Assembly (NCBI GenBank): GCA_029240955.1
Contig: JARDZH010000191.1
Span: 1 to 5,421, forward strand
DNA: 5,421 nt
DNA from: Pseudomonas sp.
Lineage (GTDB): Bacteria; Pseudomonadota; Gammaproteobacteria; Pseudomonadales; Pseudomonadaceae
Reading direction: 5' to 3'
Both the position numbers and the translations under genes were made by a program. Within the stretch, counting starts at the first letter, position 1, and every line of letters begins with the position of its first letter. The notes below the pieces were generated by a model. It was given only the letters and a program-made list of their open reading frames with translations. It was not told the DNA's origin and did not search any database. Below are positions 1-5,326 of this stretch, in pieces.

Positions 1-225
1 GACGGCTGTGATCACCACGAACAGCAGATACAGAGTCATCACCAGCATGTAGTACCAGCCGACCGTATTCGCGGCCCAGTTCTGGGCCGCCAGCAACCAT
101 TCGCCACTGGCCTGCGGGAAGGCAATCACGACACAACCGAAGATCAGGATGAAGCTCGCGGCGAAATAGAAAACCGGTGCATTCATGCGCACCTGACCGC
201 TGGATGGGGTACTCGATGCACTCAT
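1..225 (-). CDS. betT: BCCT-family choline/glycine betaine transporter, N-terminal part (BetT-like)
   Basis: The gene begins at an ATG at 225-223 and runs off the left edge, so only the first 75 codons are present. The protein starts with a short polar tail (residues 1-16). A hydrophobic segment follows at about 17-36, then a loop with the stretch WLLAAQNWAANTVGWYYM, then a second hydrophobic segment from about 57. This N-terminus is typical of Pseudomonas BetT proteins of the betaine/choline/carnitine transporter family, which take up choline or betaine across the inner membrane, often as osmoprotectants. A weak AGGTG lies 8 nt before the start. An internal ATG at codon 14 (MNAPVFYF) is an alternative start where the strong similarity begins. 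The operator-like palindrome about 90 bp upstream supports control by BetI. Substrate and paralogue cannot be settled from this fragment. Confidence 0.85.
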   Translation of the reverse strand, partial: MSASSTPSSGQVRMNAPVFYFAASFILIFGCVVIAFPQASGEWLLAAQNWAANTVGWYYMLVMTLYLLFVVITAV

Positions 226-317
226 GAATGGCGCACCTGTGTTGCGAAGAAAGGCATTGCGAAAAGCGAATATGGCAAAGGTCAGCCTCCTGTTGTGAGC
301 GGGCAGCGAACCACCGG

Positions 318-345
318 TTTTAATTGAACGAGCGTTCAATTAAAA
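318..345. promoter_or_regulatory. Perfect palindrome, probable BetI operator upstream of betT
   Basis: Two 13-base arms, TTTTAATTGAACG and its exact reverse complement, are separated by the 2-base centre AG. The core TTGAACG-N2-CGTTCAA has the size and symmetry of a TetR-family operator and resembles, from memory, the sites bound by the choline-responsive repressor BetI. It lies about 93 bp upstream of the betT-like start, where repression of that promoter would be expected. TTGAAC inside the palindrome could also serve as a -35 element, but I see no convincing -10, so the promoter itself is not defined. BetI is not encoded in this window. Confidence 0.65.
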
Positions 346-392
346 CATGGATGCGCCTGAAATGGCTAATTGCAGGCAGGTACACGCATGCT

Positions 393-413
393 CGGGCGTG
401 GCTATGACGCCCG
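393..413 (-). other. Stem-loop downstream of epsC, weak terminator candidate
   Basis: A 7-bp perfect stem (CGGGCGT / ACGCCCG) encloses a 7-nt loop, about 67 nt beyond the stop codon of the minus-strand acetyltransferase gene. It could end or protect that transcript. No T-run follows it on the minus strand, so it is not a standard intrinsic terminator. The rest of 346-479 shows no gene. Confidence 0.25.
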
Positions 414-479
414 GCTACAGGGGTTCGTTCCGCTTGTCGGGAGGCAATCGCGACATAACCTGCCGCTGCCTTGAAGCTG

Positions 480-1433
480 CTACTTCGGTGCGCCGTCGTT
501 CTGCTGCAGAAGGTTTGCCTGGGTCAGGTTGCAACCGGCCGGAACGCTGCGCGTCAGCCAGACATTGCCGCCGATGGTCGAGCCTTGGCCGATCGTGATG
601 CGGCCAAGAATCGTCGCACCCGCGTAGATGACCACGTCATCTTCGACGATGGGATGGCGCGCATGGCCTTTCTGCAGTTGCCCGTCTTCGTCAGCCGGAA
701 AGCGTTTGGCGCCCAAAGTGACGGCCTGATAGATGCGGACTCGCTCCCCGATAATCGCCGTTTCGCCAATCACCACGCCTGTGCCGTGGTCGATGAAGAA
801 ACTCGGGCCGATCTGCGCGCCGGGGTGGATGTCGATACCGGTCGCCGAATGGGCGATCTCGGAGCTGATACGCGCAAGCAATGGCAAACCGGCGCGGTAC
901 AGGTGATGCGCCAGACGGTGGTGAATCACCGCCAGAATACCCGGATAGCACAGCAGCACTTCATCAACGCTGCGCGCTGCAGGATCGCCGTGATAGGCGG
1001 CCAGCACGTCGGTGTCCAGCAAGCGACGAATGTCCGGCAGAGCGCTGGCGAAATCCTGAATCAGCACCAGTGCCCGCTCGTCGATGCCCGCCAGATCTTC
1101 GCCCTGCTGTTGCGCGACGTGGCGCAGCTCAAGCCGCGCCTGTGCTAGCAATGCATTGAGCGCAACATCCAGCGTGTGGCCAACGTAGAAGTCCTCGCTC
1201 TCTTCACGCAGGTCCACAGGACCGAGACGCATCGGAAACAGCGCCCCGCTCAAGGCTTCGAGTATCTCGCTCATGGCTGCGCGCGATGGCAATTCGCGGC
1301 CGCCATGCTCGCCGCTCACCCTTCTGTTGCGAGTGCGCCAATCGTCGCGGGCATCACGCAGCTGACTGACGATCCGCTGCAACTGCCAGTGGCTGGAACG
1401 ACCGGGGGCAGATGCTTGTGGGATATCGCTCAC
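480..1433 (-). CDS. epsC: Serine O-acetyltransferase, EpsC/CysE family
   Basis: Transfers the acetyl group of acetyl-CoA to L-serine, giving O-acetylserine, the carbon skeleton for cysteine synthesis in the cytoplasm. The GTG at 1433-1431 is chosen because AGGAG sits 8 nt before it; an ATG 15 codons upstream has no such site. The protein is 317 residues. A helical N-terminal domain spans about 1-195, then a left-handed beta-helix of hexapeptide repeats (about 200-300; IHPGAQIG, VVIGETAIIG, ATILGRITIG, STIGGNV). The catalytic pair of CysE is kept: Asp201 (DIHPGA) and His216 (IDHGTG) are 15 residues apart, as in E. coli D143/H158. Arg259-His260 in ARHP match the CysE substrate/cysteine-binding pair. 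The loop before ARHP is about nine residues longer than in E. coli CysE. The C-terminus stops soon after the helix, without the usual GNPAR-type tail. It is divergent from dcyD, in a cystine/cysteine locus. Confidence 0.93.
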   Translation of the reverse strand: MSDIPQASAPGRSSHWQLQRIVSQLRDARDDWRTRNRRVSGEHGGRELPSRAAMSEILEALSGALFPMRLGPVDLREESEDFYVGHTLDVALNALLAQARLELRHVAQQQGEDLAGIDERALVLIQDFASALPDIRRLLDTDVLAAYHGDPAARSVDEVLLCYPGILAVIHHRLAHHLYRAGLPLLARISSEIAHSATGIDIHPGAQIGPSFFIDHGTGVVIGETAIIGERVRIYQAVTLGAKRFPADEDGQLQKGHARHPIVEDDVVIYAGATILGRITIGQGSTIGGNVWLTRSVPAGCNLTQANLLQQNDGAPK

Positions 1434-1487
1434 GCTGGATTCTCCTGGTGTCTGAAAGAGTCGAGTGCCGTTGACCACAGCTGCACC

Positions 1488-1523
1488 ACTCTACGGCAAA
1501 GGTTCGCGGGAAAAAAATAACTA
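1488..1523 (-). promoter_or_regulatory. Predicted epsC promoter with AT-rich activator-type element
   Basis: Read on the minus strand, TAGTTATTTTT (1523-1513) is followed by a T-run serving as a poor -35 and, after a 17-nt spacer, by TAGAGT (1493-1488, 4 of 6 to the -10 consensus). The start of transcription would fall near 1481, giving a leader of about 48 nt before the GTG. The same 11-mer, at the same 30-nt offset from a -10-like hexamer, precedes tcyJ. A poor -35 overlapped by an AT-rich block suits a promoter needing an activator; CysB is the natural guess but is inferred. Confidence 0.45.
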
Positions 1524-1565
1524 TTTGTATAGGGCTTCGCTGCCGGATGCATGGACAAGCGCGGG

Positions 1566-1594
1566 TTGCTGCACGCGGATCGTCTGCCTATAGT
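1566..1594 (+). promoter_or_regulatory. Predicted sigma70-type promoter of dcyD
   Basis: TTGCTG (1566-1571) and TATAGT (1589-1594, 5 of 6 to consensus) are separated by exactly 17 bp. The predicted start of transcription near 1601 leaves a leader of about 25 nt before the dcyD ATG. The divergent epsC promoter lies less than 50 bp away, so one regulator bound between them could affect both. Confidence 0.45.
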
Positions 1595-1625
1595 CCGGAG
1601 ATTATCCTTACGGCTCTTTCCCACC

Positions 1626-2624
1626 ATGATCGAAAAACAGCTCGCCCGCTTCAATCGCCTGGACCTGATCAGCGCGCCCACCGCCCTGGAAAAGCTCGAT
1701 CGGCTGTCGAGCTGGGCGGGCCGTGATATCTACATCAAGCGTGACGACACCACGACGCTGGCGATGGGTGGCAACAAGGTCCGTAAGCTGGAATACCTCG
1801 CCGCGGACGCGCTCGCGCAAGGCGCCGATACCTTGATTACCGCGGGTGCAATCCAGTCCAACCACGTTCGCCAGACCGCCGCACTGGCCGCCCGTCTGGG
1901 GCTGGGTTGCGTTGCACTGCTGGAAAACCCGATCGGTACCGAAGACCGCAACTACCTGGGCAACGGTAACCGTCTGCTGCTTGAACTGTTCGACGCCAAA
2001 GTCGAGTTGGTGGACAGCCTGGACAACGCCGACGAGCTGCTGCACGCACTGGCCGCCCGTTTGCGCGCCAGCGGCAAGAAGCCTTATCTGGTGCCGATCG
2101 GCGGTTCAAGCCCGGTGGGTGCGCTGGGTTATGTGCGAGCAGGCCTGGAACTGGCGGAACAGATCAAGCAGAGCGGACTGGAGTTCGCGGCGGTCGTCCT
2201 GCCTTCAGGCAGTGCGGGAACGCACAGTGGCCTGGCGCTCGCTCTGGCCCATACACTTCCAGAGTCGCCCGTCGTCGGCGTCACCGTATCGCGCAGTGAA
2301 GAAGCCCAGCGACCCAAGGTCCAGAGCCTTGCCGAGCGAACCGCCGAGCTTCTGAATGTCTCGCTGCCTGACGCATTCCGGGTTGAACTGTGGGACGAAT
2401 ATTTCGGCCCGCGCTACGGCGAACCGAATGCTGGCACGCTGGCTGCGATCAAGCTGGTTGCCAGTCATGAAGGCGTCCTGCTAGACCCGGTTTATACCGG
2501 TAAGGCCATGGCGGGTATGCTCGACGGCATCGGTCGCCAACGCTTCAACGATGGGCCGTTGATCTTCCTGCATACCGGTGGCGCGCCTGCACTGTTCGCG
2601 TACCCCGACGTGTTTTCCGGTTGA
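1626..2624 (+). CDS. dcyD: D-cysteine desulfhydrase (PLP-dependent)
   Basis: Converts D-cysteine to pyruvate, ammonia and hydrogen sulfide, using pyridoxal phosphate in the cytoplasm. The protein is 332 residues, close to the 328 of E. coli DcyD, and collinear with it. The start MIEKQLARF matches the family; in-frame codons back to 1551 give an extension without family similarity. The PLP lysine is Lys51 in [18 protein letters not shown] (78-84) is the substrate/carboxylate loop, and [11 protein letters not shown] (194-204) fits the phosphate-binding loop. ACC deaminases, the closest relatives, carry Glu after the tyrosine of DPVY and Leu before the late GG. Here these are Thr291 (DPVYTGK) and Thr317 (HTGGAP), the D-cysteine desulfhydrase state. 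No clear Shine-Dalgarno precedes the ATG. The gene has its own putative promoter and lies 200 bp before tcyJ. Confidence 0.95.
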   Translation: MIEKQLARFNRLDLISAPTALEKLDRLSSWAGRDIYIKRDDTTTLAMGGNKVRKLEYLAADALAQGADTLITAGAIQSNHVRQTAALAARLGLGCVALLENPIGTEDRNYLGNGNRLLLELFDAKVELVDSLDNADELLHALAARLRASGKKPYLVPIGGSSPVGALGYVRAGLELAEQIKQSGLEFAAVVLPSGSAGTHSGLALALAHTLPESPVVGVTVSRSEEAQRPKVQSLAERTAELLNVSLPDAFRVELWDEYFGPRYGEPNAGTLAAIKLVASHEGVLLDPVYTGKAMAGMLDGIGRQRFNDGPLIFLHTGGAPALFAYPDVFSG

Positions 2625-2627
2625 GAA

Positions 2628-2651
2628 GGTTCACGGCTGATGGCCTGAACC
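2628..2651 (+). other. Stem-loop just after dcyD, possible weak terminator
   Basis: GGTTCA and GGC pair with GCC and TGAACC around a TGATG loop, giving nine base pairs with one bulged C (2634). It begins 3 nt after the dcyD stop codon. No T-run follows (ACTATATTC), so it may only partly stop transcription or may protect the mRNA 3' end. Some read-through into tcyJ is possible. Confidence 0.35.
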
Positions 2652-2685
2652 ACTATATTCCCGAATCAGATATGAAGATCGTTTT

Positions 2686-2721
2686 TAGTTATTTTTATTT
2701 ATAAGGCTTCGGCTTTATAGT
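2686..2721 (+). promoter_or_regulatory. Predicted tcyJLN promoter with AT-rich activator-type element
   Basis: TAGTTATTTTT (2686-2696) lies in an AT-rich block. TATAGT (2716-2721, 5 of 6 to the -10 consensus) starts 30 nt after its first base; the sequence 17 bp before the -10 is a poor -35 (TTTTAT). A short inverted repeat (GGCTTT 2711-2716 / AAAGCC 2731-2736) brackets the -10 and likely start site. Transcription from about 2728 would give a leader near 97 nt. The layout repeats that of the epsC promoter and suggests shared control by a sulfur regulator such as CysB, which is an inference. Confidence 0.5.
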
Positions 2722-2824
2722 CTCGCGCGCAAAGCCGACCCAACCAATGCGTTCTGGTCCGGTCTGAAAATTGCGTGGCGTTTCCACAATCCCATTGGCA
2801 TTTCGAACAACAAAAGAGGCTCGC

Positions 2825-3622
2825 ATGAACATTTCCGCTATTCGTCGTACGTTTCTGGTGTCGGCGCTGGGCCTGATCCTGGGCTCTGGCGTTGCAGGGC
2901 AAGCCATGGCGGGCGAGCAACTGCAGAAGATCAAGGACAGCGGCACCCTGAACGTCGGCGTGGAAGGCACTTATCCGCCGTTCAGTTTCGTTGACGAGAA
3001 CGGCAAACTGACCGGTTTCGAAGTGGAGCTGTCCGAGTTGTTGGCCAAAGAACTGGGCGTCAAGGCCAAGGTCCAGCCAACCAAGTGGGACGGCATTCTG
3101 GCGGCGCTGGAGTCCAAGCGTCTGGACGTGGTCGTCAACCAGGTCACGATCTCTGAAGAGCGCAAGAAGAAGTACGATTTCTCCGAGCCTTACACCATTT
3201 CCGGCATTCAGGCGCTGACCCAGAAAAAGAACGAAGGCGCGTTCAAGACCGCTCAGGACCTGACCGGCAAGAAAGTCGGCGTCGGCCTTGGCACCAACTA
3301 CGAGCAATGGCTGAAGGAAAACGTGCCGGGCGCTGTAGTGCGTACCTACGACGATGATCCGACCAAATACCAGGATCTGCGCGTGGGCCGCATCGACGCC
3401 ATTCTGGTCGACCGCCTTGCTGCGCTGGAGCTGGTCGCCAAGACCAAAGACACCCTGGCCGTTTCCGGCGAAGCCTTCTCTCGTCAAGAAGCGGGCGTTG
3501 CGCTGCGCAAGGGCGAACCTGAACTGTTGGAAGCCATCAACAAGGCACTCGACAAGCTGCGCGCAGACGGCACGCTTGCCAAGCTGTCGCAGAAGTATTT
3601 CAACGCTGACGTGACCAAATGA
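2825..3622 (+). CDS. tcyJ: Periplasmic L-cystine-binding protein of ABC transporter
   Basis: Captures cystine in the periplasm and delivers it to the TcyL/TcyN importer. The 265-residue length compares with 266 in E. coli TcyJ (FliY), and long blocks agree, including EGTYPPFSF, NQVTIS, ERKKKYDFS, YTISGIQAL, GVGLGTNYE, RTYDDDPTKYQDLRVGRIDA and GVALRKG. A signal peptide is clear: RR at 7-8, a hydrophobic core at about 10-24, and likely cleavage after AMA (Ala29). The family 3 solute-binding signature is at GFEVELSELLAKELG (64-78). The ATG at 2825 is chosen because GAGG lies 5 nt before it and the signal peptide begins there; the in-frame TTG at 2771 only adds leader sequence. Its stop codon overlaps the tcyL start (ATGA, 3619-3622). 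It should be the most abundant product of the operon. Confidence 0.96.
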   Translation: MNISAIRRTFLVSALGLILGSGVAGQAMAGEQLQKIKDSGTLNVGVEGTYPPFSFVDENGKLTGFEVELSELLAKELGVKAKVQPTKWDGILAALESKRLDVVVNQVTISEERKKKYDFSEPYTISGIQALTQKKNEGAFKTAQDLTGKKVGVGLGTNYEQWLKENVPGAVVRTYDDDPTKYQDLRVGRIDAILVDRLAALELVAKTKDTLAVSGEAFSRQEAGVALRKGEPELLEAINKALDKLRADGTLAKLSQKYFNADVTK

Positions 3623-4287
3623 TCGAAGAGAGCCTAAAGCTCGCGGTGGAGTCCGCGCCCTTTCTGCTCAAGGGCGCGTACTACACGGTCATCCTCAGCC
3701 TGGGCGGGATGTTTTTCGGATTGGTGCTGGGCTTCGGCCTGGCACTGATGCGTCTGTCGCGCTTCCGATTGCTGAGCGGGATCGCCCGCGTTTACGTGTC
3801 ATTCTTTCGTGGCACGCCGTTGCTGGTTCAGCTGTTCATGATTTATTACGGCCTGCCGCAGTTGGGTCTTGAACTGGACCCGTTGCCGGCAGCGCTCATC
3901 GGTTTCTCCCTGAACATGGCCGCATACGCCTGCGAGATCTTGCGTGCCGCCATCGGTGCCGTGGACCGTGGACAGTGGGAAGCGGCCGCCAGTATCGGCA
4001 TGACCCGCTGGCAGACCATGCGCCGCGCGATCCTGCCGCAGGCTGCGCGCACCGCCCTGCCGCCCTTGGGCAACAGCTTCATCTCGCTGGTCAAGGACAC
4101 GGCGCTGGCCGCGACGATTCAGGTGCCTGAGCTGTTCCGTCAGGCGCAACTGATCACCGCCCGCACCTTTGAAATCTTCACCATGTACCTGGCCGCTGCG
4201 CTGATCTACTGGGTTCTGGCGACCGTGCTTTCGCACTTCCAGAACCGACTGGAAGCAAGGGTCAATCGGCATGACCGGGAGTCCTGA
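3619..4287 (+). CDS. tcyL: L-cystine ABC transporter permease
   Basis: Inner-membrane channel subunit of the cystine importer, probably acting as a homodimer with two TcyN subunits. It has 222 residues, the same length as E. coli TcyL (YecS). Hydrophobic segments lie at about 22-45, 58-78, 89-108 and 186-205. FRGTPLLVQLFMIYYGLPQ (63-81) is characteristic of polar amino-acid permeases. The EAA loop that docks with the ATPase is EAAASIGMTRWQTMRRAILP (121-140). NSFISLVKDTALAATIQVPEL (152-172, read with a single substitution) also follows the cystine permease pattern. The start codon overlaps the tcyJ stop by 4 nt with no strong ribosome binding site, so translation is probably coupled. Confidence 0.95.
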   Translation: MIEESLKLAVESAPFLLKGAYYTVILSLGGMFFGLVLGFGLALMRLSRFRLLSGIARVYVSFFRGTPLLVQLFMIYYGLPQLGLELDPLPAALIGFSLNMAAYACEILRAAIGAVDRGQWEAAASIGMTRWQTMRRAILPQAARTALPPLGNSFISLVKDTALAATIQVPELFRQAQLITARTFEIFTMYLAAALIYWVLATVLSHFQNRLEARVNRHDRES

Positions 4288-4290
4288 CGC

Positions 4291-5034
4291 ATGATCGTGG
4301 TTGAAAAACTCACCAAACAATTCAAAGGCCAGGAAGTGCTCAAGGGCATCGACCTGCGAATCGAAGCGGGCGAAGTGGTTGCCATCATCGGTCCCAGCGG
4401 ATCGGGCAAGACCACTTTGCTGCGCTGCCTGAACCTGCTTGAAGAGCCCACCAGCGGCCGGATCAAGGTGGGTGACATCGAGATCGACGGCACTCGTCCG
4501 TTGAGCCAGCAGCAAGGGCTGATTCGTCAGCTGCGGCAGCAGGTCGGGTTCGTGTTCCAGAACTTCAATCTGTTCCCGCATCGCACGGCGCTGGAAAACG
4601 TCATCGAAGGCCCGGTAGTGGTCAAGAAGATCGCCCGCGAAAGCGCCGTTGCGCTGGGGCGCAAGCTGCTTGCGAAAGTAGGACTGACCGGCAAGGAAGA
4701 TGCCTATCCACGGCGTCTTTCCGGCGGGCAGCAGCAACGCGTCGCGATTGCACGAGCCTTGGCGATGGAGCCGCAGGTCATTCTGTTCGACGAGCCGACT
4801 TCGGCGCTGGACCCGGAACTGGTCGGCGAAGTGCTGACGGCGATCCGTGCCCTGGCGGAAGAAAACCGCACCATGGTTATCGTGACTCACGAAATGAGTT
4901 TCGCGCGTGATGTTGCCAACCGGGTGATCTTTATCGACAAAGGCGTAATCGTCGAGCAAGGCGAAGCCAAAGCATTGTTCGCAAACCCTCAACAGGAACG
5001 CACTCGTCAGTTTCTGGAACGCAGTCGGGCTTGA
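4291..5034 (+). CDS. tcyN: L-cystine ABC transporter ATP-binding protein
   Basis: Cytoplasmic ATPase that powers cystine uptake through TcyL. The protein is 247 residues (E. coli TcyN/YecC has 250). All ABC motifs are intact: Walker A GPSGSGKT (34-41), Q-loop FQNFNLFPH (89-97), signature LSGGQQQR (143-150), Walker B VILFDE (163-168), D-loop SALD (171-174) and switch His200 in THEMSF. The stretch LSQQQGLIRQLRQQVGFVFQ (71-90) is close to the E. coli protein. The ATG follows the tcyL stop by 3 nt, and GGGAG at 4277-4281, 9 nt before it, is a good ribosome binding site inside tcyL. It is the last gene of the operon, followed by a strong hairpin. Confidence 0.96.
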   Translation: MIVVEKLTKQFKGQEVLKGIDLRIEAGEVVAIIGPSGSGKTTLLRCLNLLEEPTSGRIKVGDIEIDGTRPLSQQQGLIRQLRQQVGFVFQNFNLFPHRTALENVIEGPVVVKKIARESAVALGRKLLAKVGLTGKEDAYPRRLSGGQQQRVAIARALAMEPQVILFDEPTSALDPELVGEVLTAIRALAEENRTMVIVTHEMSFARDVANRVIFIDKGVIVEQGEAKALFANPQQERTRQFLERSRA

Positions 5035-5056
5035 TCCTACAAGCTCATTCAAACAT

Positions 5057-5085
5057 CGCGGCGCTTTCCGGCGCCGCGCTTATCG
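5057..5085 (+). terminator. Terminator of the tcyJLN operon
   Basis: A perfect 8-bp GC-only stem, CGCGGCGC (5057-5064) with GCGCCGCG (5071-5078), closes a TTTCCG loop 22 nt after the tcyN stop. The following CTTATCGGCTTT is only moderately T-rich, so the U-tract is imperfect, but the position and stability fit the end of the operon. Confidence 0.7.
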
Positions 5086-5181
5086 GCTTTACATTTCCAC
5101 AATAAAATATTGATCGGAATTATTGGCCTGAATGGCCTGAGCATGGGCAGCTTTAATCGACGAACAGAAACAATCTCCCAC

Positions 5182-5292
5182 TTATTCTCTCCTGCTCAAG
5201 TGGATACAGGTAATGGCTGCCAGCCAGCCCCAGACCGCGAGCTCTGCCAAGCGTGTGCGCGGGCCTGGCTTTTCTTGATCTGCATCAATCAT
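5182..5292 (-). CDS. Possible small ORF, 36 residues, single hydrophobic segment
   Basis: An ATG at 5292-5290 opens a 36-codon frame ending in TAA. The product begins MIDADQEKPGPRTR, continues with a hydrophobic stretch LAELAVWGWLAAITCIHL (about 15-32) and ends in SRRE. A charged head, one possible membrane helix and a basic end would suit a small inner-membrane protein. No Shine-Dalgarno is visible before the ATG, and I do not recognise a family. Its codons 2-6 overlap the Anr-type palindrome. It could be chance. Confidence 0.25.
   Translation of the reverse strand: MIDADQEKPGPRTRLAELAVWGWLAAITCIHLSRRE
5275..5288. promoter_or_regulatory. Perfect Anr/FNR-type box
   Basis: TTGATCTGCATCAA matches the FNR/Anr consensus TTGAT-N4-ATCAA at all ten defined positions. 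Anr is the oxygen-sensing activator of Pseudomonas. For a class II promoter on the plus strand the start would be near 5323, but no clear -10 is seen there. On the minus strand it would lie inside the candidate small ORF. The target gene is therefore uncertain. Confidence 0.5.
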
Positions 5293-5303
5293 TGGTAGGA
5301 CAT

Positions 5304-5326
5304 GTGTTAGCAGAGCAGTGTTAGCA
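5304..5326 (+). repeat. Short direct repeat GTGTTAGCA x2, 14-bp period
   Basis: GTGTTAGCA occurs at 5304-5312 and again at 5318-5326, separated by GAGCA. It lies 16 bp to the right of the Anr-type box. It may be a small tandem duplication or a pair of protein-binding half sites; nothing else shows its role. Confidence 0.5.

Noticed and set aside
471..1148. Plus-strand open frame of 225 codons opposite epsC
   Set aside because: It is antisense to the serine acetyltransferase gene, which has catalytic motifs and a ribosome binding site. The product has no recognisable domain.
1434..1478. Upstream ATG start for the acetyltransferase, adding 15 residues
   Set aside because: The added residues include the AGGAG that serves the GTG at 1433, and the extension has no family support.
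1551..1625. Longer start for dcyD, adding 25 residues
   Set aside because: The extension covers the predicted promoter and shows no similarity to the family; MIEKQLARF aligns with the DcyD N-terminus.
2771..2824. In-frame TTG start for tcyJ, adding 18 residues
   Set aside because: The ATG at 2825 has GAGG at the right distance and begins a normal signal peptide.
2699..3487. Minus-strand open frame of 262 codons opposite tcyJ
   Set aside because: It is antisense to the cystine-binding protein gene, whose family match is unambiguous.
3799..5052. Long open frame (417 codons) on the minus strand opposite tcyL and tcyN
   Set aside because: It lies antisense to two well-recognised genes with all motifs intact. 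Long antisense frames are common in GC-rich DNA, and its Gln/Arg/His-rich product resembles no family.
5110..5123. Second possible FNR/Anr site, TTGATCGGAATTAT
   Set aside because: Only the left half matches the consensus; the right half ATTAT departs from ATCAA at three positions.
5124..5140. Direct repeat TGGCCTGA with 9-bp period
   Set aside because: It is very short, and the same 8-mer also occurs in the hairpin after dcyD; this is likely chance.
5110..5298. Plus-strand frame of 62 codons after the cystine operon
   Set aside because: There is no ribosome binding site, no recognised domain and a mixed, low-complexity composition; it begins about 30 bp after the terminator hairpin.
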